NCBI GenBank assembly: GCA_003157595.1
Contig: PMKB01000165.1
Location: forward strand, 1-5,154
Length of the DNA: 5,154 bases
DNA from: Solirubrobacterales bacterium
Lineage (GTDB): Bacteria > Actinomycetota > Thermoleophilia > Solirubrobacterales > Solirubrobacteraceae
Direction: 5' to 3'
The position numbers were made by a program, and so were the translations under genes. Under the pieces are notes generated by a model. It worked only from the letters and a program-made list of their open reading frames with translations. It was not told where the DNA came from and did no database searches. This document shows positions 1 through 5,154 of the stretch, one piece after another. Position 1 is the first letter of the stretch. Every line of letters starts with the position of its first letter.

Positions 1-676
1 GCAGCCCGTAGGGGTTGTCCTCGAGCACGAGCAGTTCGCGCTCGCGCGCCAGCGCCACCAGGCGCCTGCGGCGCGCGAGCGACATCGTCACGCCGGCCGG
101 GTTCTGGAAGGTCGGGATCGTGTAGATGAACTTCGGCCGGCGGTGCTCGCGATCGAGCCGGGCGAGCGTCTCCTCGAGCGCGTCCAAGTTCATCCCGTCG
201 TCGTCCATCTCGATCTGGATCACGTCGGCCTCGTAGGAGCAGAAGGTCGGCACCGCGCCAGGGTAGGTCGGCGCCTCCGCGATCACCACGTCGCCCGGGT
301 CGATCAGCGCCTTGGTGACAAGATCGATCGCCTGCTGGCCGCCGGTCGTGACGATCACCTCGTCGGGATCCACGGCCATGTCCTCGGCGGCCATCACAGC
401 GGTGATCGCCTCGCGCACGCCCAGCAGACCCTCGCTCGGACCGTACTGCAGCGCCTGGGCGGGCGGCATCTGGGCGAGCAGCCGGAGAAACAACGCGGGG
501 TCGAACGTCGAGGTGTCGGGCAGCCCCCCGGCGAGCGAGATCACCTCGGGACGCACCGTGATCGCCATCAGGTCGCGCATCGCCGAGGAGCGCATCACGC
601 GCGTGCGGCTGGCGAACAGCCCCGCGTAGCGCTCGAGCTCATGCGCGGCCGAGCGCGGTGGTCGACGCTCGCTCAT
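1..676 (-). CDS. PLP-dependent class I/II aminotransferase, 2-aminoadipate/LysN-like (N-terminal part, cut by left edge)
   Basis: This is the first 225 residues of a cytoplasmic fold-type I aminotransferase, which moves an amino group between an amino acid and a 2-oxo acid using pyridoxal phosphate. The start is the ATG at 676-674; an in-frame TGA lies just upstream, so no longer start exists, and there is no clear Shine-Dalgarno. Visible family marks, in order: 'SLAGGLPDTSTF' (47-58), 'LQYGPSEGLLGVRE' (76-89), the PLP-phosphate loop 'TTGGQQAIDL' (110-119), 'EAPTYPGA' (134-141), 'IPTFQNPAG' (187-195) with the PLP-contacting Asn192, and 'LEDNPYG' (218-224) with Asp220 expected to pair with the pyridine nitrogen and Tyr223 nearby. 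The family is usually about 400 residues, so slightly over half is present. The catalytic lysine lies beyond the left edge. The pattern fits the LysN / 2-aminoadipate transaminase branch, which also uses aromatic and branched-chain substrates. The family call is firm; the substrate is inference. It is transcribed away from the 726-4314 operon. Confidence 0.93.
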   Translation of the reverse strand, partial: MSERRPPRSAAHELERYAGLFASRTRVMRSSAMRDLMAITVRPEVISLAGGLPDTSTFDPALFLRLLAQMPPAQALQYGPSEGLLGVREAITAVMAAEDMAVDPDEVIVTTGGQQAIDLVTKALIDPGDVVIAEAPTYPGAVPTFCSYEADVIQIEMDDDGMNLDALEETLARLDREHRRPKFIYTIPTFQNPAGVTMSLARRRRLVALARERELLVLEDNPYGL

Positions 677-725
677 CGCCGCAGTGGTCGGTCAACTATC
701 GTCATGACCGCCTCCACGCTAGCGC
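677..725. promoter_or_regulatory. Divergent intergenic region, likely holding both promoters
   Basis: Only 49 bp separate the divergent start codons at 676 (minus) and 726 (plus), so the control signals of the aminotransferase and of the three-gene operon must lie here or inside the coding ends. Weak -10-like hexamers are present on both strands: TATCGT at 697-702 (plus) and GATAGT at 700-695 (minus). Each is about 20 bases or so from its start codon, and neither has a convincing -35 partner. No strong Shine-Dalgarno precedes either gene, so short-leader or leaderless transcripts are plausible. The location of a promoter here is inferred from gene layout; the hexamers alone are weak evidence. 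Confidence 0.5.
689..710. repeat. Inverted repeat CGGTCA-N10-TGACCG, candidate operator
   Basis: The arms CGGTCA (689-694) and TGACCG (705-710) are perfect reverse complements separated by 10 bp, so their centres are 16 bp apart. That spacing would let a dimeric helix-turn-helix regulator contact successive major grooves. The repeat sits in the middle of the divergent intergenic region and encloses both weak -10-like hexamers, which is where a shared repressor site would be expected. A 6-bp pair can arise by chance in GC-rich DNA, and no regulator gene is present in the window. Confidence 0.35.
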
Positions 726-1295
726 ATGATGAGCCTCTTCCTCCACATCTGCACCGGTCTTGGCTTGGCGCTTGCAGCCGGGATCCGCCCCTTCACGCCG
801 GCGCTGGCGGCTGGCGGGCTGGCCGGCGCGGACGCCGTGTTCGACTTTCGCGGGACCCACTACGCGTTCCTGCAGTCAGGCTGGTTTCTGCTGGTCGTGG
901 CGTGCCTGTTCGTTGTCTGTGCCGTCTTGAGGCCGCGCCTTGTCCGTGAACTGGTGGCGATCGCGGGGATCGCGCTCGGCGGCCTGCTGTTTGCCGCGGT
1001 GCTCGCGGCCCATCACGAGGCGGCATGGCCCGGGCTGCTCGCCGGCGCGCTCGCCGCCGGGCTCGTGCACCAGATCTCGCGTCCCGTGCTCAACGGCGCG
1101 CGCGAGCGCCTGAGTGACGGCCGGGCGCAGTTCGCGGTCGCTTTGTATGCCGACACCGCCGCGCTGGTGCTCGCCGTGGTCTGCTGGTTCGCCGGCCCCG
1201 TGGCGTTGCTCGCGCTCGCCCTGTTCGGCCGCCTCGCCTGGGCTCAGCGCGCCCGAGCCCAGGCTCGCTTCGCCGGTCTTCGGGTGCTGCGCTGA
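726..1295 (+). CDS. DUF4126 family membrane protein
   Basis: This is a 189-residue integral membrane protein of unknown function. Its N-terminal segment 'GLGLALAAGIRPFTPALAAG' (11-30), with the G-I/L-R-P motif right after the first hydrophobic stretch, matches what I know of DUF4126. Hydrophobic segments lie at about 3-20, 50-68, 75-96, 101-116 and a long one at 136-170 that may be two helices. Basic residues follow at 169-189 (RLAWAQRARAQARF), suggesting a cytoplasmic C-terminus. Two ATGs stand in tandem at 726 and 729, giving MMSL or MSL; no Shine-Dalgarno separates them. It is the first gene of the plus-strand operon, and its TGA (1293-1295) overlaps the likely start of the next gene. No catalytic motif is visible, so no function is proposed beyond a small membrane partner. 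Family call fairly sure, role unknown. Confidence 0.85.
   Translation: MMSLFLHICTGLGLALAAGIRPFTPALAAGGLAGADAVFDFRGTHYAFLQSGWFLLVVACLFVVCAVLRPRLVRELVAIAGIALGGLLFAAVLAAHHEAAWPGLLAGALAAGLVHQISRPVLNGARERLSDGRAQFAVALYADTAALVLAVVCWFAGPVALLALALFGRLAWAQRARAQARFAGLRVLR
1292..1295 (+). other. CTGA stop/start overlap with probable CTG initiation codon
   Basis: The TGA ending the DUF4126 gene (1293-1295) overlaps an in-frame CTG (1292-1294) of the phosphodiesterase gene. This has the geometry of the common ATGA overlap, with C in place of A. In this frame there is no ATG, GTG or TTG from about 1238 up to the GTG at 1313, and that GTG removes part of the first core strand. Ribosomes ending the upstream gene could restart here, which would also explain the lack of a Shine-Dalgarno. 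A base error that changed ATG to CTG would look the same. Confidence 0.5.
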
Positions 1296-2731
1296 GGAAG
1301 CTCGTCCTCGCCGTGATCGACGGCGCGCGGCCGGCGATGATCGAGCAGGCCGTCGCCGACGGCCGCGCGCCCTGCCTCGCGACGCTGATCGAGCGGGGCA
1401 GCTACAGCGGCGAAGCGGTGTCGGCGTTCCCCTCCGTCACGCCCGTCTGCGCGGCGACGATCGCGACCGGGCTGGGCCCCGACCGCCACCAGATCCCGTC
1501 GATGAACTGGTATCACCGCGCGGAGGGCCGTTACGTCGAGTACGGCTCGAGCTTCCGCGCCGCGCTGCGCTTTGGCCTCGGCCGCCAGCTCACCGACACG
1601 ATCTACAACATGAACGGCGCGCATCTGGCGCCCGACGCGCTGACCGTGTTCGAGCGACTCGACGACGCCGGCCTGCGCACGGCCGGCACCACCTATTTGA
1701 TCTACCGCGGGCGCCACCTCCAGCAGCCGGCGCATGACAGCACGCTTGCGCGGATCGCCGCGCTCGCGCTCGTGCGTCGCCCGGTGATGGGCCCGCGGGA
1801 GCTGTTCTACGCGGACATCTTCGCCAGCCGCGACACGGGCTGTCGCAGCACGTTGGGAATGCCCGGCGTGCGCGACCGCCACGCCGGTTGCGTGGGCGAC
1901 TACCTCGTGCGCCACGACCTGTTCGACTTCCTGCTGCTGTCGTTGCCCGACAACGACAACCACTCGCACAAGCTCGGTCCCGACTCCCAGGTCGCAGCGA
2001 TCGCGCAGGCCGACCGCCAGCTCGCCCGCCTGTTCGAGGCGGCCGGCGGCGCCGATCCGTTCCTCGAGGACCACGCGGTGATCGTCGTGGCCGACCACGC
2101 CCACACGCTGATCGAGCGCACCGTCTCACTGGGCTCGCAGTTCGCCGGCTTCGACGTGCGCCGCCCAACCGACATGCGACCGCTCGAGCCCGCTCAGATC
2201 GCGATCTGTCCGGCGCAGCGCGCGGCGATGATCTACGTGTTCGAGCCGTCGATGCTTGCGCGCGTGACCGCGCGCGCCCAGCGCATCGACGGCGTCGATC
2301 ACGTCATCTGGCGAGAGGGGGAGGAGGCGGTCGTGGCGCGCGGCGGCGCCCAGCTGCGGTTCGCCCCGGGGGAGCAGCTGGCCGACCTGCGCGGTCGGCG
2401 CTGGACGTTCTCCGGCGCCGCGGAGGTCCTCGATCTGCGGGTCCGCCACGGCGTCGTGCGGAGTGGTGAGTTCCCCGACGCGCTCGCCCGGGTGTGGGAT
2501 GCGACTGCCTGCGAGCCTGCCGGCGAGGTGCTGCTGACCGCAGCCGCGGGCGTGGAGTTCACCGACTGGGGCGGTGCCGGTCACATCGGCGGCGGCAGCC
2601 ACGGGTCGTTGTCCGCCGGGGATTCGAATGTTCCGCTGATCTGCTGCGGGCTCGAAGGCGAGCTGAACCGCGCGCAGTGGTCGATCGCCGACGTCGCGCC
2701 GCTGATCACGCGGCACTTCGGGCTGGACTGA
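1292..2731 (+). CDS. Alkaline phosphatase superfamily protein (type I phosphodiesterase / nucleotide pyrophosphatase-like)
   Basis: This is a two-metal phosphoester hydrolase of the nucleotide pyrophosphatase/phosphodiesterase type. The first ordinary start, GTG at 1313, would cut into the core strand 'LVLAVIDGARP', whose Asp is a metal ligand. The in-frame CTG at 1292 instead gives 'MRKLVLAVIDG', the normal family N-terminus, and overlaps the previous stop as CTGA. I prefer 1292 (479 residues); 1313 (472 residues) is the fallback. Numbering from 1313: Asp3 (metal); 'FPSVTPVCAATIATG' (39-53) with Thr43 the expected nucleophile; 'PDNDNHSHKLGP' (212-223) with Asp215 and His219 as ligands; 'VVADHAH' (258-264) with Asp261 and His262; and 'GGGSHGSL' (426-433) with His430. 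All expected metal ligands are present, so it is probably active. There is no signal peptide or membrane segment, which suggests a cytoplasmic enzyme. Its TGA overlaps the next ATG as TGATG. The substrate cannot be read from the sequence; neighbours hint at a phospholipid, nucleotide-sugar or polyprenyl-phosphate compound. Confidence 0.9.
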   Translation: MRKLVLAVIDGARPAMIEQAVADGRAPCLATLIERGSYSGEAVSAFPSVTPVCAATIATGLGPDRHQIPSMNWYHRAEGRYVEYGSSFRAALRFGLGRQLTDTIYNMNGAHLAPDALTVFERLDDAGLRTAGTTYLIYRGRHLQQPAHDSTLARIAALALVRRPVMGPRELFYADIFASRDTGCRSTLGMPGVRDRHAGCVGDYLVRHDLFDFLLLSLPDNDNHSHKLGPDSQVAAIAQADRQLARLFEAAGGADPFLEDHAVIVVADHAHTLIERTVSLGSQFAGFDVRRPTDMRPLEPAQIAICPAQRAAMIYVFEPSMLARVTARAQRIDGVDHVIWREGEEAVVARGGAQLRFAPGEQLADLRGRRWTFSGAAEVLDLRVRHGVVRSGEFPDALARVWDATACEPAGEVLLTAAAGVEFTDWGGAGHIGGGSHGSLSAGDSNVPLICCGLEGELNRAQWSIADVAPLITRHFGLD

Positions 2732-2733
2732 TG
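2729..2733 (+). other. TGATG stop/start overlap coupling phosphodiesterase and glycosyltransferase genes
   Basis: The phosphodiesterase stop TGA (2729-2731) shares its A with the ATG (2731-2733) of the glycosyltransferase. Upstream bases show no clear Shine-Dalgarno (CTTCGGGCTGGAC), so translation of the third gene probably relies on ribosomes finishing the second. This supports a single transcript and matched output of the two proteins. Confidence 0.8.
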
Positions 2734-4314
2734 CGCCGCGCACTCGCGCTCGCGCTGCTGGCGCTGGCGCTCGCGCCCGCTGTTGCCGTCGCCGGTGTGT
2801 CGAGCGCGCAGGCGACGGTGGTCGCGACGCGGCTCGCGCTCGTGCGGCGCGAGGAACGAACCCACCCGGGCGCTTTCTCGCAGGTGTCGAGCCCGGTCGC
2901 CGGCGAGTGGCAGGTGGCGTTCTACTCGCGCAACCAGGAGTTTGTGCAGGTGATCGTGGGCGCGTCCAGCGGTCGCGTGCTGGGCACCTACACCGGTGTT
3001 CAGATCGCCTGGACGATGGCGCGCGGGTACCCCGGCGCCTTCGGCCGCCACATCGACGCGCTCTACATCTGGCTGCCGCTGTGCCTGCTGTTCCTCGCAC
3101 CGTTCTTCGACTGGCGCACGCCGCTGGCGATGGTGAATCTGGACCTGCTGGCGCTGACGTCGCTATCGGTGTCGCTCGCCTTCTTCAACCGCGCCGACAT
3201 CGGCCTCTCGGTCCCGCTCAGCTACCCGCCGCTCGTCTACCTGCTGGCGCGCCTGCTTTGGCTGGCCCGCCGCGGCGCGCCGCGTCCGCCGCGACTGCGG
3301 CTGAATGTCGGCGTCCGCTGGCTGACCGTCGGCCTCGTCTTCCTGATCGCCTTCCGGATCGGGCTGAACGTCGTCGACTCGGGCGTGATCGACGTGGGCT
3401 ACGCGAATGTCGTCGGCGCCCAGAAGGTGCTCGACGGGACGGCGATCTACGGCCAGTTCCCAGCCGACATCACGCGCGGCGACACCTACGGGCCCGTCGC
3501 CTACGAGGCGTATGCGCCGTTCGTCGCCTTGTGGGGGTTCAGCGGCCGCTGGGACGATCTGGCCGCGGCGCATGCGGCGGCGATCTTCTTTGATCTGCTC
3601 ACGATCGCGTTGCTGTTCCTGCTCGGCCGGCGCATCCGCGGGCCTTCCACGGGCGTCGTGCTCGCCTACGCGTGGGCGGCGTTCCCGTTCACCGCCTTCG
3701 CGCTCGAGTCCAACTCCAACGACGCGCTCGTCGCGGCGCTCGTGCTCGCGACGCTGCTGGTGGCGGAGTCGCCGCCCGCGCGCGGCGTCTTCGCCGCGCT
3801 GGCGGGCCTGGCCAAGTTCGCGCCGCTCGCGCTCGCGCCGCTGCTCGCGACGCACCGGCTGCGCGAGCGCGGCAGGCGGGGAGTGGTGATCTTCGCGGCA
3901 GCCTTCGGCGTGGTGGCCGCGCTGGCGGCGATCCCGGCGCTCGAGCACAACACGCTCGCGACGATCTACTCCCGCACGGTTGGCTACCAGGCCGGCCGCA
4001 GCGCGCCGTTCTCGATCTGGGGTCTCTACGGTGGCCTGCGCCCGGAGCAGGTCGCGGTTCAGGCGCTCGCTGTGGTGCTCGCGCTCGCGCTCGCTGTGGC
4101 GCCCCGTCGCGATGACCTGCTCGGCCTGTGTGCGTGTGCGGCGGCGATCCTGATCGCGGTCGAGCTGGGCGTCAGCTACTGGTTCTACCTCTATATCCCG
4201 TGGTTCTTCGCCCCGGCGATCGTGGCTCTGCTGGCCGTCTACGAGGTGCCGCAGCCGCGCGGGAGCCACGCCTCGCTGTGGCTTCGTCCAGGCGGTGCCA
4301 TGCGGGCGAGGTGA
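2731..4314 (+). CDS. PepSY-like domain fused to a GT-C fold (GT87/GT39-like) membrane glycosyltransferase
   Basis: This is a 527-residue polytopic membrane protein starting at the ATG at 2731, which overlaps the previous stop as TGATG. The reading frame is open further upstream, but that part is the phosphodiesterase gene in another frame and has no membrane character. Residues 1-28 form a signal-like stretch (ALALALLALALAPAVAVA, possible cuts after Ala21 or Ala28). Residues 30-100 resemble a PepSY domain: a 'RLALVRRE' helix, 'GEWQVAFYSRNQEFVQVIV', then 'SSGRVLGTYTG'. Membrane segments follow at about 110-126, 131-151, 160-178 and 196-214, then several more to 504. The Arg-rich stretch 179-196 should be inside, placing the loop 215-277 outside. 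That loop holds Asp221 in 'VIDVGYANVVGAQKVLDG' and 'DTYGPVAYEAYAP', the usual place of the GT-C catalytic Asp. 'LESNSNDALVAALVLATLL' (325-343) also fits GT-C proteins. The family usually moves sugars from polyprenyl-phosphate donors to outside acceptors. The fold is likely; donor, acceptor and exact GT family are unknown. Confidence 0.8.
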   Translation: MRRALALALLALALAPAVAVAGVSSAQATVVATRLALVRREERTHPGAFSQVSSPVAGEWQVAFYSRNQEFVQVIVGASSGRVLGTYTGVQIAWTMARGYPGAFGRHIDALYIWLPLCLLFLAPFFDWRTPLAMVNLDLLALTSLSVSLAFFNRADIGLSVPLSYPPLVYLLARLLWLARRGAPRPPRLRLNVGVRWLTVGLVFLIAFRIGLNVVDSGVIDVGYANVVGAQKVLDGTAIYGQFPADITRGDTYGPVAYEAYAPFVALWGFSGRWDDLAAAHAAAIFFDLLTIALLFLLGRRIRGPSTGVVLAYAWAAFPFTAFALESNSNDALVAALVLATLLVAESPPARGVFAALAGLAKFAPLALAPLLATHRLRERGRRGVVIFAAAFGVVAALAAIPALEHNTLATIYSRTVGYQAGRSAPFSIWGLYGGLRPEQVAVQALAVVLALALAVAPRRDDLLGLCACAAAILIAVELGVSYWFYLYIPWFFAPAIVALLAVYEVPQPRGSHASLWLRPGGAMRAR

Positions 4315-4345
4315 GGCCGCGGGGTGCGATCAGCCGTGCTGGTGT

Positions 4346-4374
4346 CGCTGCGCGGGCGGGCCGTCGGCGCAGCG
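4346..4374. terminator. GC hairpin between convergent genes, candidate bidirectional terminator
   Basis: CGCTGCGC (4346-4353) and GCGCAGCG (4367-4374) form a perfect 8-bp stem with a 13-base loop. It lies in the 65-bp gap between the stop codons of the two convergent genes (4314 and 4380). No T-run follows on either strand, so it is not a textbook Rho-independent terminator. Actinobacteria are often proposed to use such U-poor hairpins, and the position suits a terminator shared by both directions. Role is inferred from position. Confidence 0.45.
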
Positions 4375-4379
4375 TCGGA

Positions 4380-5154
4380 TCAGGATCCGGGCGCCGCGAT
4401 CAGGATGTGGTGACCCTGCTTGATGTTGTACTTCCTGTGCGGGTGGGCGTAGGCGACGACGATCACGTTGTCCTTGGTCGCCTCGATGTAGGTGCCGTCG
4501 CAGCGATCCTGCACGAGCCAGATCGTGCCGCTGACCGACGCCGAGCCGTAGCGGCCCTTGGTCGTGTAGTTGCCGTGGGCGTTGCCCCACAGCTGGCGAA
4601 CCACGGTCGTCGGCTTCTTCTTGGACCCGGCGGCCCGAGCTGCGTTGTTGCTCGACGCGGACTGGTCCGGGGCAGGGCAGCCCTTGAAGGTGCCGCCGGT
4701 CAGGATCGGGATCGTGTTGCCAGTCGATGACTGCGTGAGCACGAACTCGCCGTCGTAGAACTCGCCGGTCTGGGTGCCACCGTTCGGCAGTGCGACGGTG
4801 ATCAACACGGTTCCGTTGATCGCGTCGACCGTCGAGCCGATCGGCACGTTGGTCCCGGCCGGGACGGGGGTGAAGGTCGAGCTGCCGGGCAGACGGATCA
4901 AGATCGTTCCGCTCACCGGGTTGAGGTTGGTCGAGGTGTCGAGCACGGGCGGCGGCGGCGTGTTGCTGACCTGCAGCGCCGCGACCGCCTCGGTCGGGAA
5001 GCTCGTTGCCGAGACCGTTCCGCTCGCGTTCGTCGCGGTCACCGTCACCCTCAGCGCGTGACCCGCGTCGCCGGCCACCGGCACATAGCTGCTCGCCGTC
5101 GCCTCCGGGATCGCGGTGCAGCTGGCGCCCGTGGCGTCGCACTGCAGCCACTGG
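4380..5154 (-). CDS. Secreted/surface Ig-like repeat protein with FecR-like C-terminal modules (C-terminal part, cut by right edge)
   Basis: The last 257 residues are present; the N-terminus, probably with a signal peptide and more repeats, lies past the right edge. Numbering is from the first full codon at 5153. Residues 1-60 are one bacterial Ig-like repeat: 'QWLQCDATGASC' with the Cys5/Cys12 pair, 'SSYVPVAGDAGHALRVTVTATNASG' split over 21-45, then 'SATS'. A Pro-rich linker 'NTPPPPVL' follows. Residues 80-158 hold a first beta-rich module: 'GTILIRLPGSSTFTPV', 'VPIGSTVDAINGTVLITVAL', 'GEFYDGEFVL' and 'LTGGTFKGC'. A Ser/Ala/Lys linker (163-182) leads to a second module (184-254): 'RQLWGNAHGNYTTKGRYGSA', then 'VSGTIWLVQDRCDGTYIEAT', 'VIVVAY' and 'KQGHHILIAAP'. 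That last pattern is FecR-like. Cys159 and Cys218 may form a disulfide. There is no C-terminal anchor or sorting signal. A GTG at 5084 could start a shorter product, but it would cut through the Ig repeat, so the gene is taken as continuing. Likely adhesion, matrix or cell-wall role; no enzyme motif seen. Confidence 0.85.
   Translation of the reverse strand, partial: QWLQCDATGASCTAIPEATASSYVPVAGDAGHALRVTVTATNASGTVSATSFPTEAVAALQVSNTPPPPVLDTSTNLNPVSGTILIRLPGSSTFTPVPAGTNVPIGSTVDAINGTVLITVALPNGGTQTGEFYDGEFVLTQSSTGNTIPILTGGTFKGCPAPDQSASSNNAARAAGSKKKPTTVVRQLWGNAHGNYTTKGRYGSASVSGTIWLVQDRCDGTYIEATKDNVIVVAYAHPHRKYNIKQGHHILIAAPGS

Noticed and set aside
671..695. TTGACC on the minus strand (695-690) as a -35 box
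   Set aside because: A 17-bp spacer puts the -10 at GCGAGC inside the aminotransferase coding start, which does not resemble a -10, so the match is probably chance.
143..949. Long plus-strand open frame, 268 codons, crossing the aminotransferase and the DUF4126 start
   Set aside because: It is antisense to a clear aminotransferase, is rich in Arg/His/Gly with no family pattern, and is explained by GC-rich codon bias lengthening shadow frames.
2494..2730. 79-codon upstream extension of the glycosyltransferase frame from ATG 2494
   Set aside because: The extension lies wholly inside the well-supported phosphodiesterase gene, is Arg-rich with no domain character, and would put the signal-like segment in the middle of the protein. 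The ATG at 2731 with the TGATG overlap is far better.
2740..2780. GCGCTCGCGCTG-type tandem repeats, also at 4077-4094
   Set aside because: They encode Ala-Leu repeats of a signal-like segment and a membrane helix with biased codons; no sign of a functional DNA repeat.
1244..3100. Long minus-strand open frames (1244-2104, 1590-2168, 2126-3100)
   Set aside because: Low-complexity Arg/Gly/Ala-rich translations opposite conserved enzyme motifs; no start signals or recognisable domains.
3163..4269. 368-codon minus-strand open frame opposite the glycosyltransferase
   Set aside because: The translation is mostly charged Arg/Glu/Gln runs, the usual mirror of a hydrophobic GC-rich membrane gene. No family resemblance.
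4378..4406. 9-bp direct repeat GATCAGGAT at 4378-4386 and 4398-4406
   Set aside because: It spans the last codons and stop of the Ig-like gene and comes partly from Ile-Leu-Ile and Ser-stop codons (ATCCTGATC). Two copies with no target-site or element nearby do not support a mobile or att site.
4330..5151. 273-codon minus-strand frame overlapping the Ig-like gene
   Set aside because: The other frame (stop at 4380) carries a clear Ig repeat and FecR-like tail; this one is Arg/Asp-rich without any pattern.

Overview
The window is uniformly GC-rich bacterial DNA with dense, nearly gapless coding and a strong G/C preference at third codon positions. The gene content points to an actinobacterium, most likely class Thermoleophilia (Solirubrobacterales and relatives). 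The main clue is the right-hand secreted protein. It combines a bacterial Ig-like repeat with a C-terminal module built around 'RQLWG..HG.Y.T.GRY..A.V.GT.WL..DRCDGT', a pattern I associate with surface proteins of that group. The lineage call is from memory and was not tested by a search.

Layout, left to right. (1) Positions 1-676, minus strand: the N-terminal 225 residues of a class I/II PLP-dependent aminotransferase (2-aminoadipate / LysN-like), cut by the left edge. (2) Positions 677-725: a 49-bp divergent intergenic region with a 6-bp inverted repeat. (3) Positions 726-4314, plus strand: three tightly coupled genes. They are a DUF4126 membrane protein, an alkaline phosphatase superfamily phosphodiesterase-like enzyme, and a polytopic protein with an exported PepSY-like N-terminus and a GT-C-type glycosyltransferase core. 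The first two probably overlap as CTGA, if an unusual CTG start is accepted, and the second pair overlap as TGATG. (4) Positions 4315-4379: a 65-bp convergent intergenic region with a strong GC hairpin. (5) Positions 4380-5154, minus strand: the C-terminal 257 residues of a secreted Ig-like protein with FecR-like modules, running off the right edge.

The three plus-strand genes look like one transcription unit acting at or near the cell envelope: a small membrane protein of unknown function, a metal-dependent phosphoester hydrolase without a signal peptide, and a predicted lipid-linked sugar transferase with its catalytic loop outside. The aminotransferase is divergent and metabolically unrelated as far as can be seen. 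I see no RNA gene, CRISPR array, insertion sequence, prophage or toxin-antitoxin signature. The points most worth following are the CTG start, the PepSY-GT-C fusion inside the coupled operon, and the FecR-like tail of the Ig protein.
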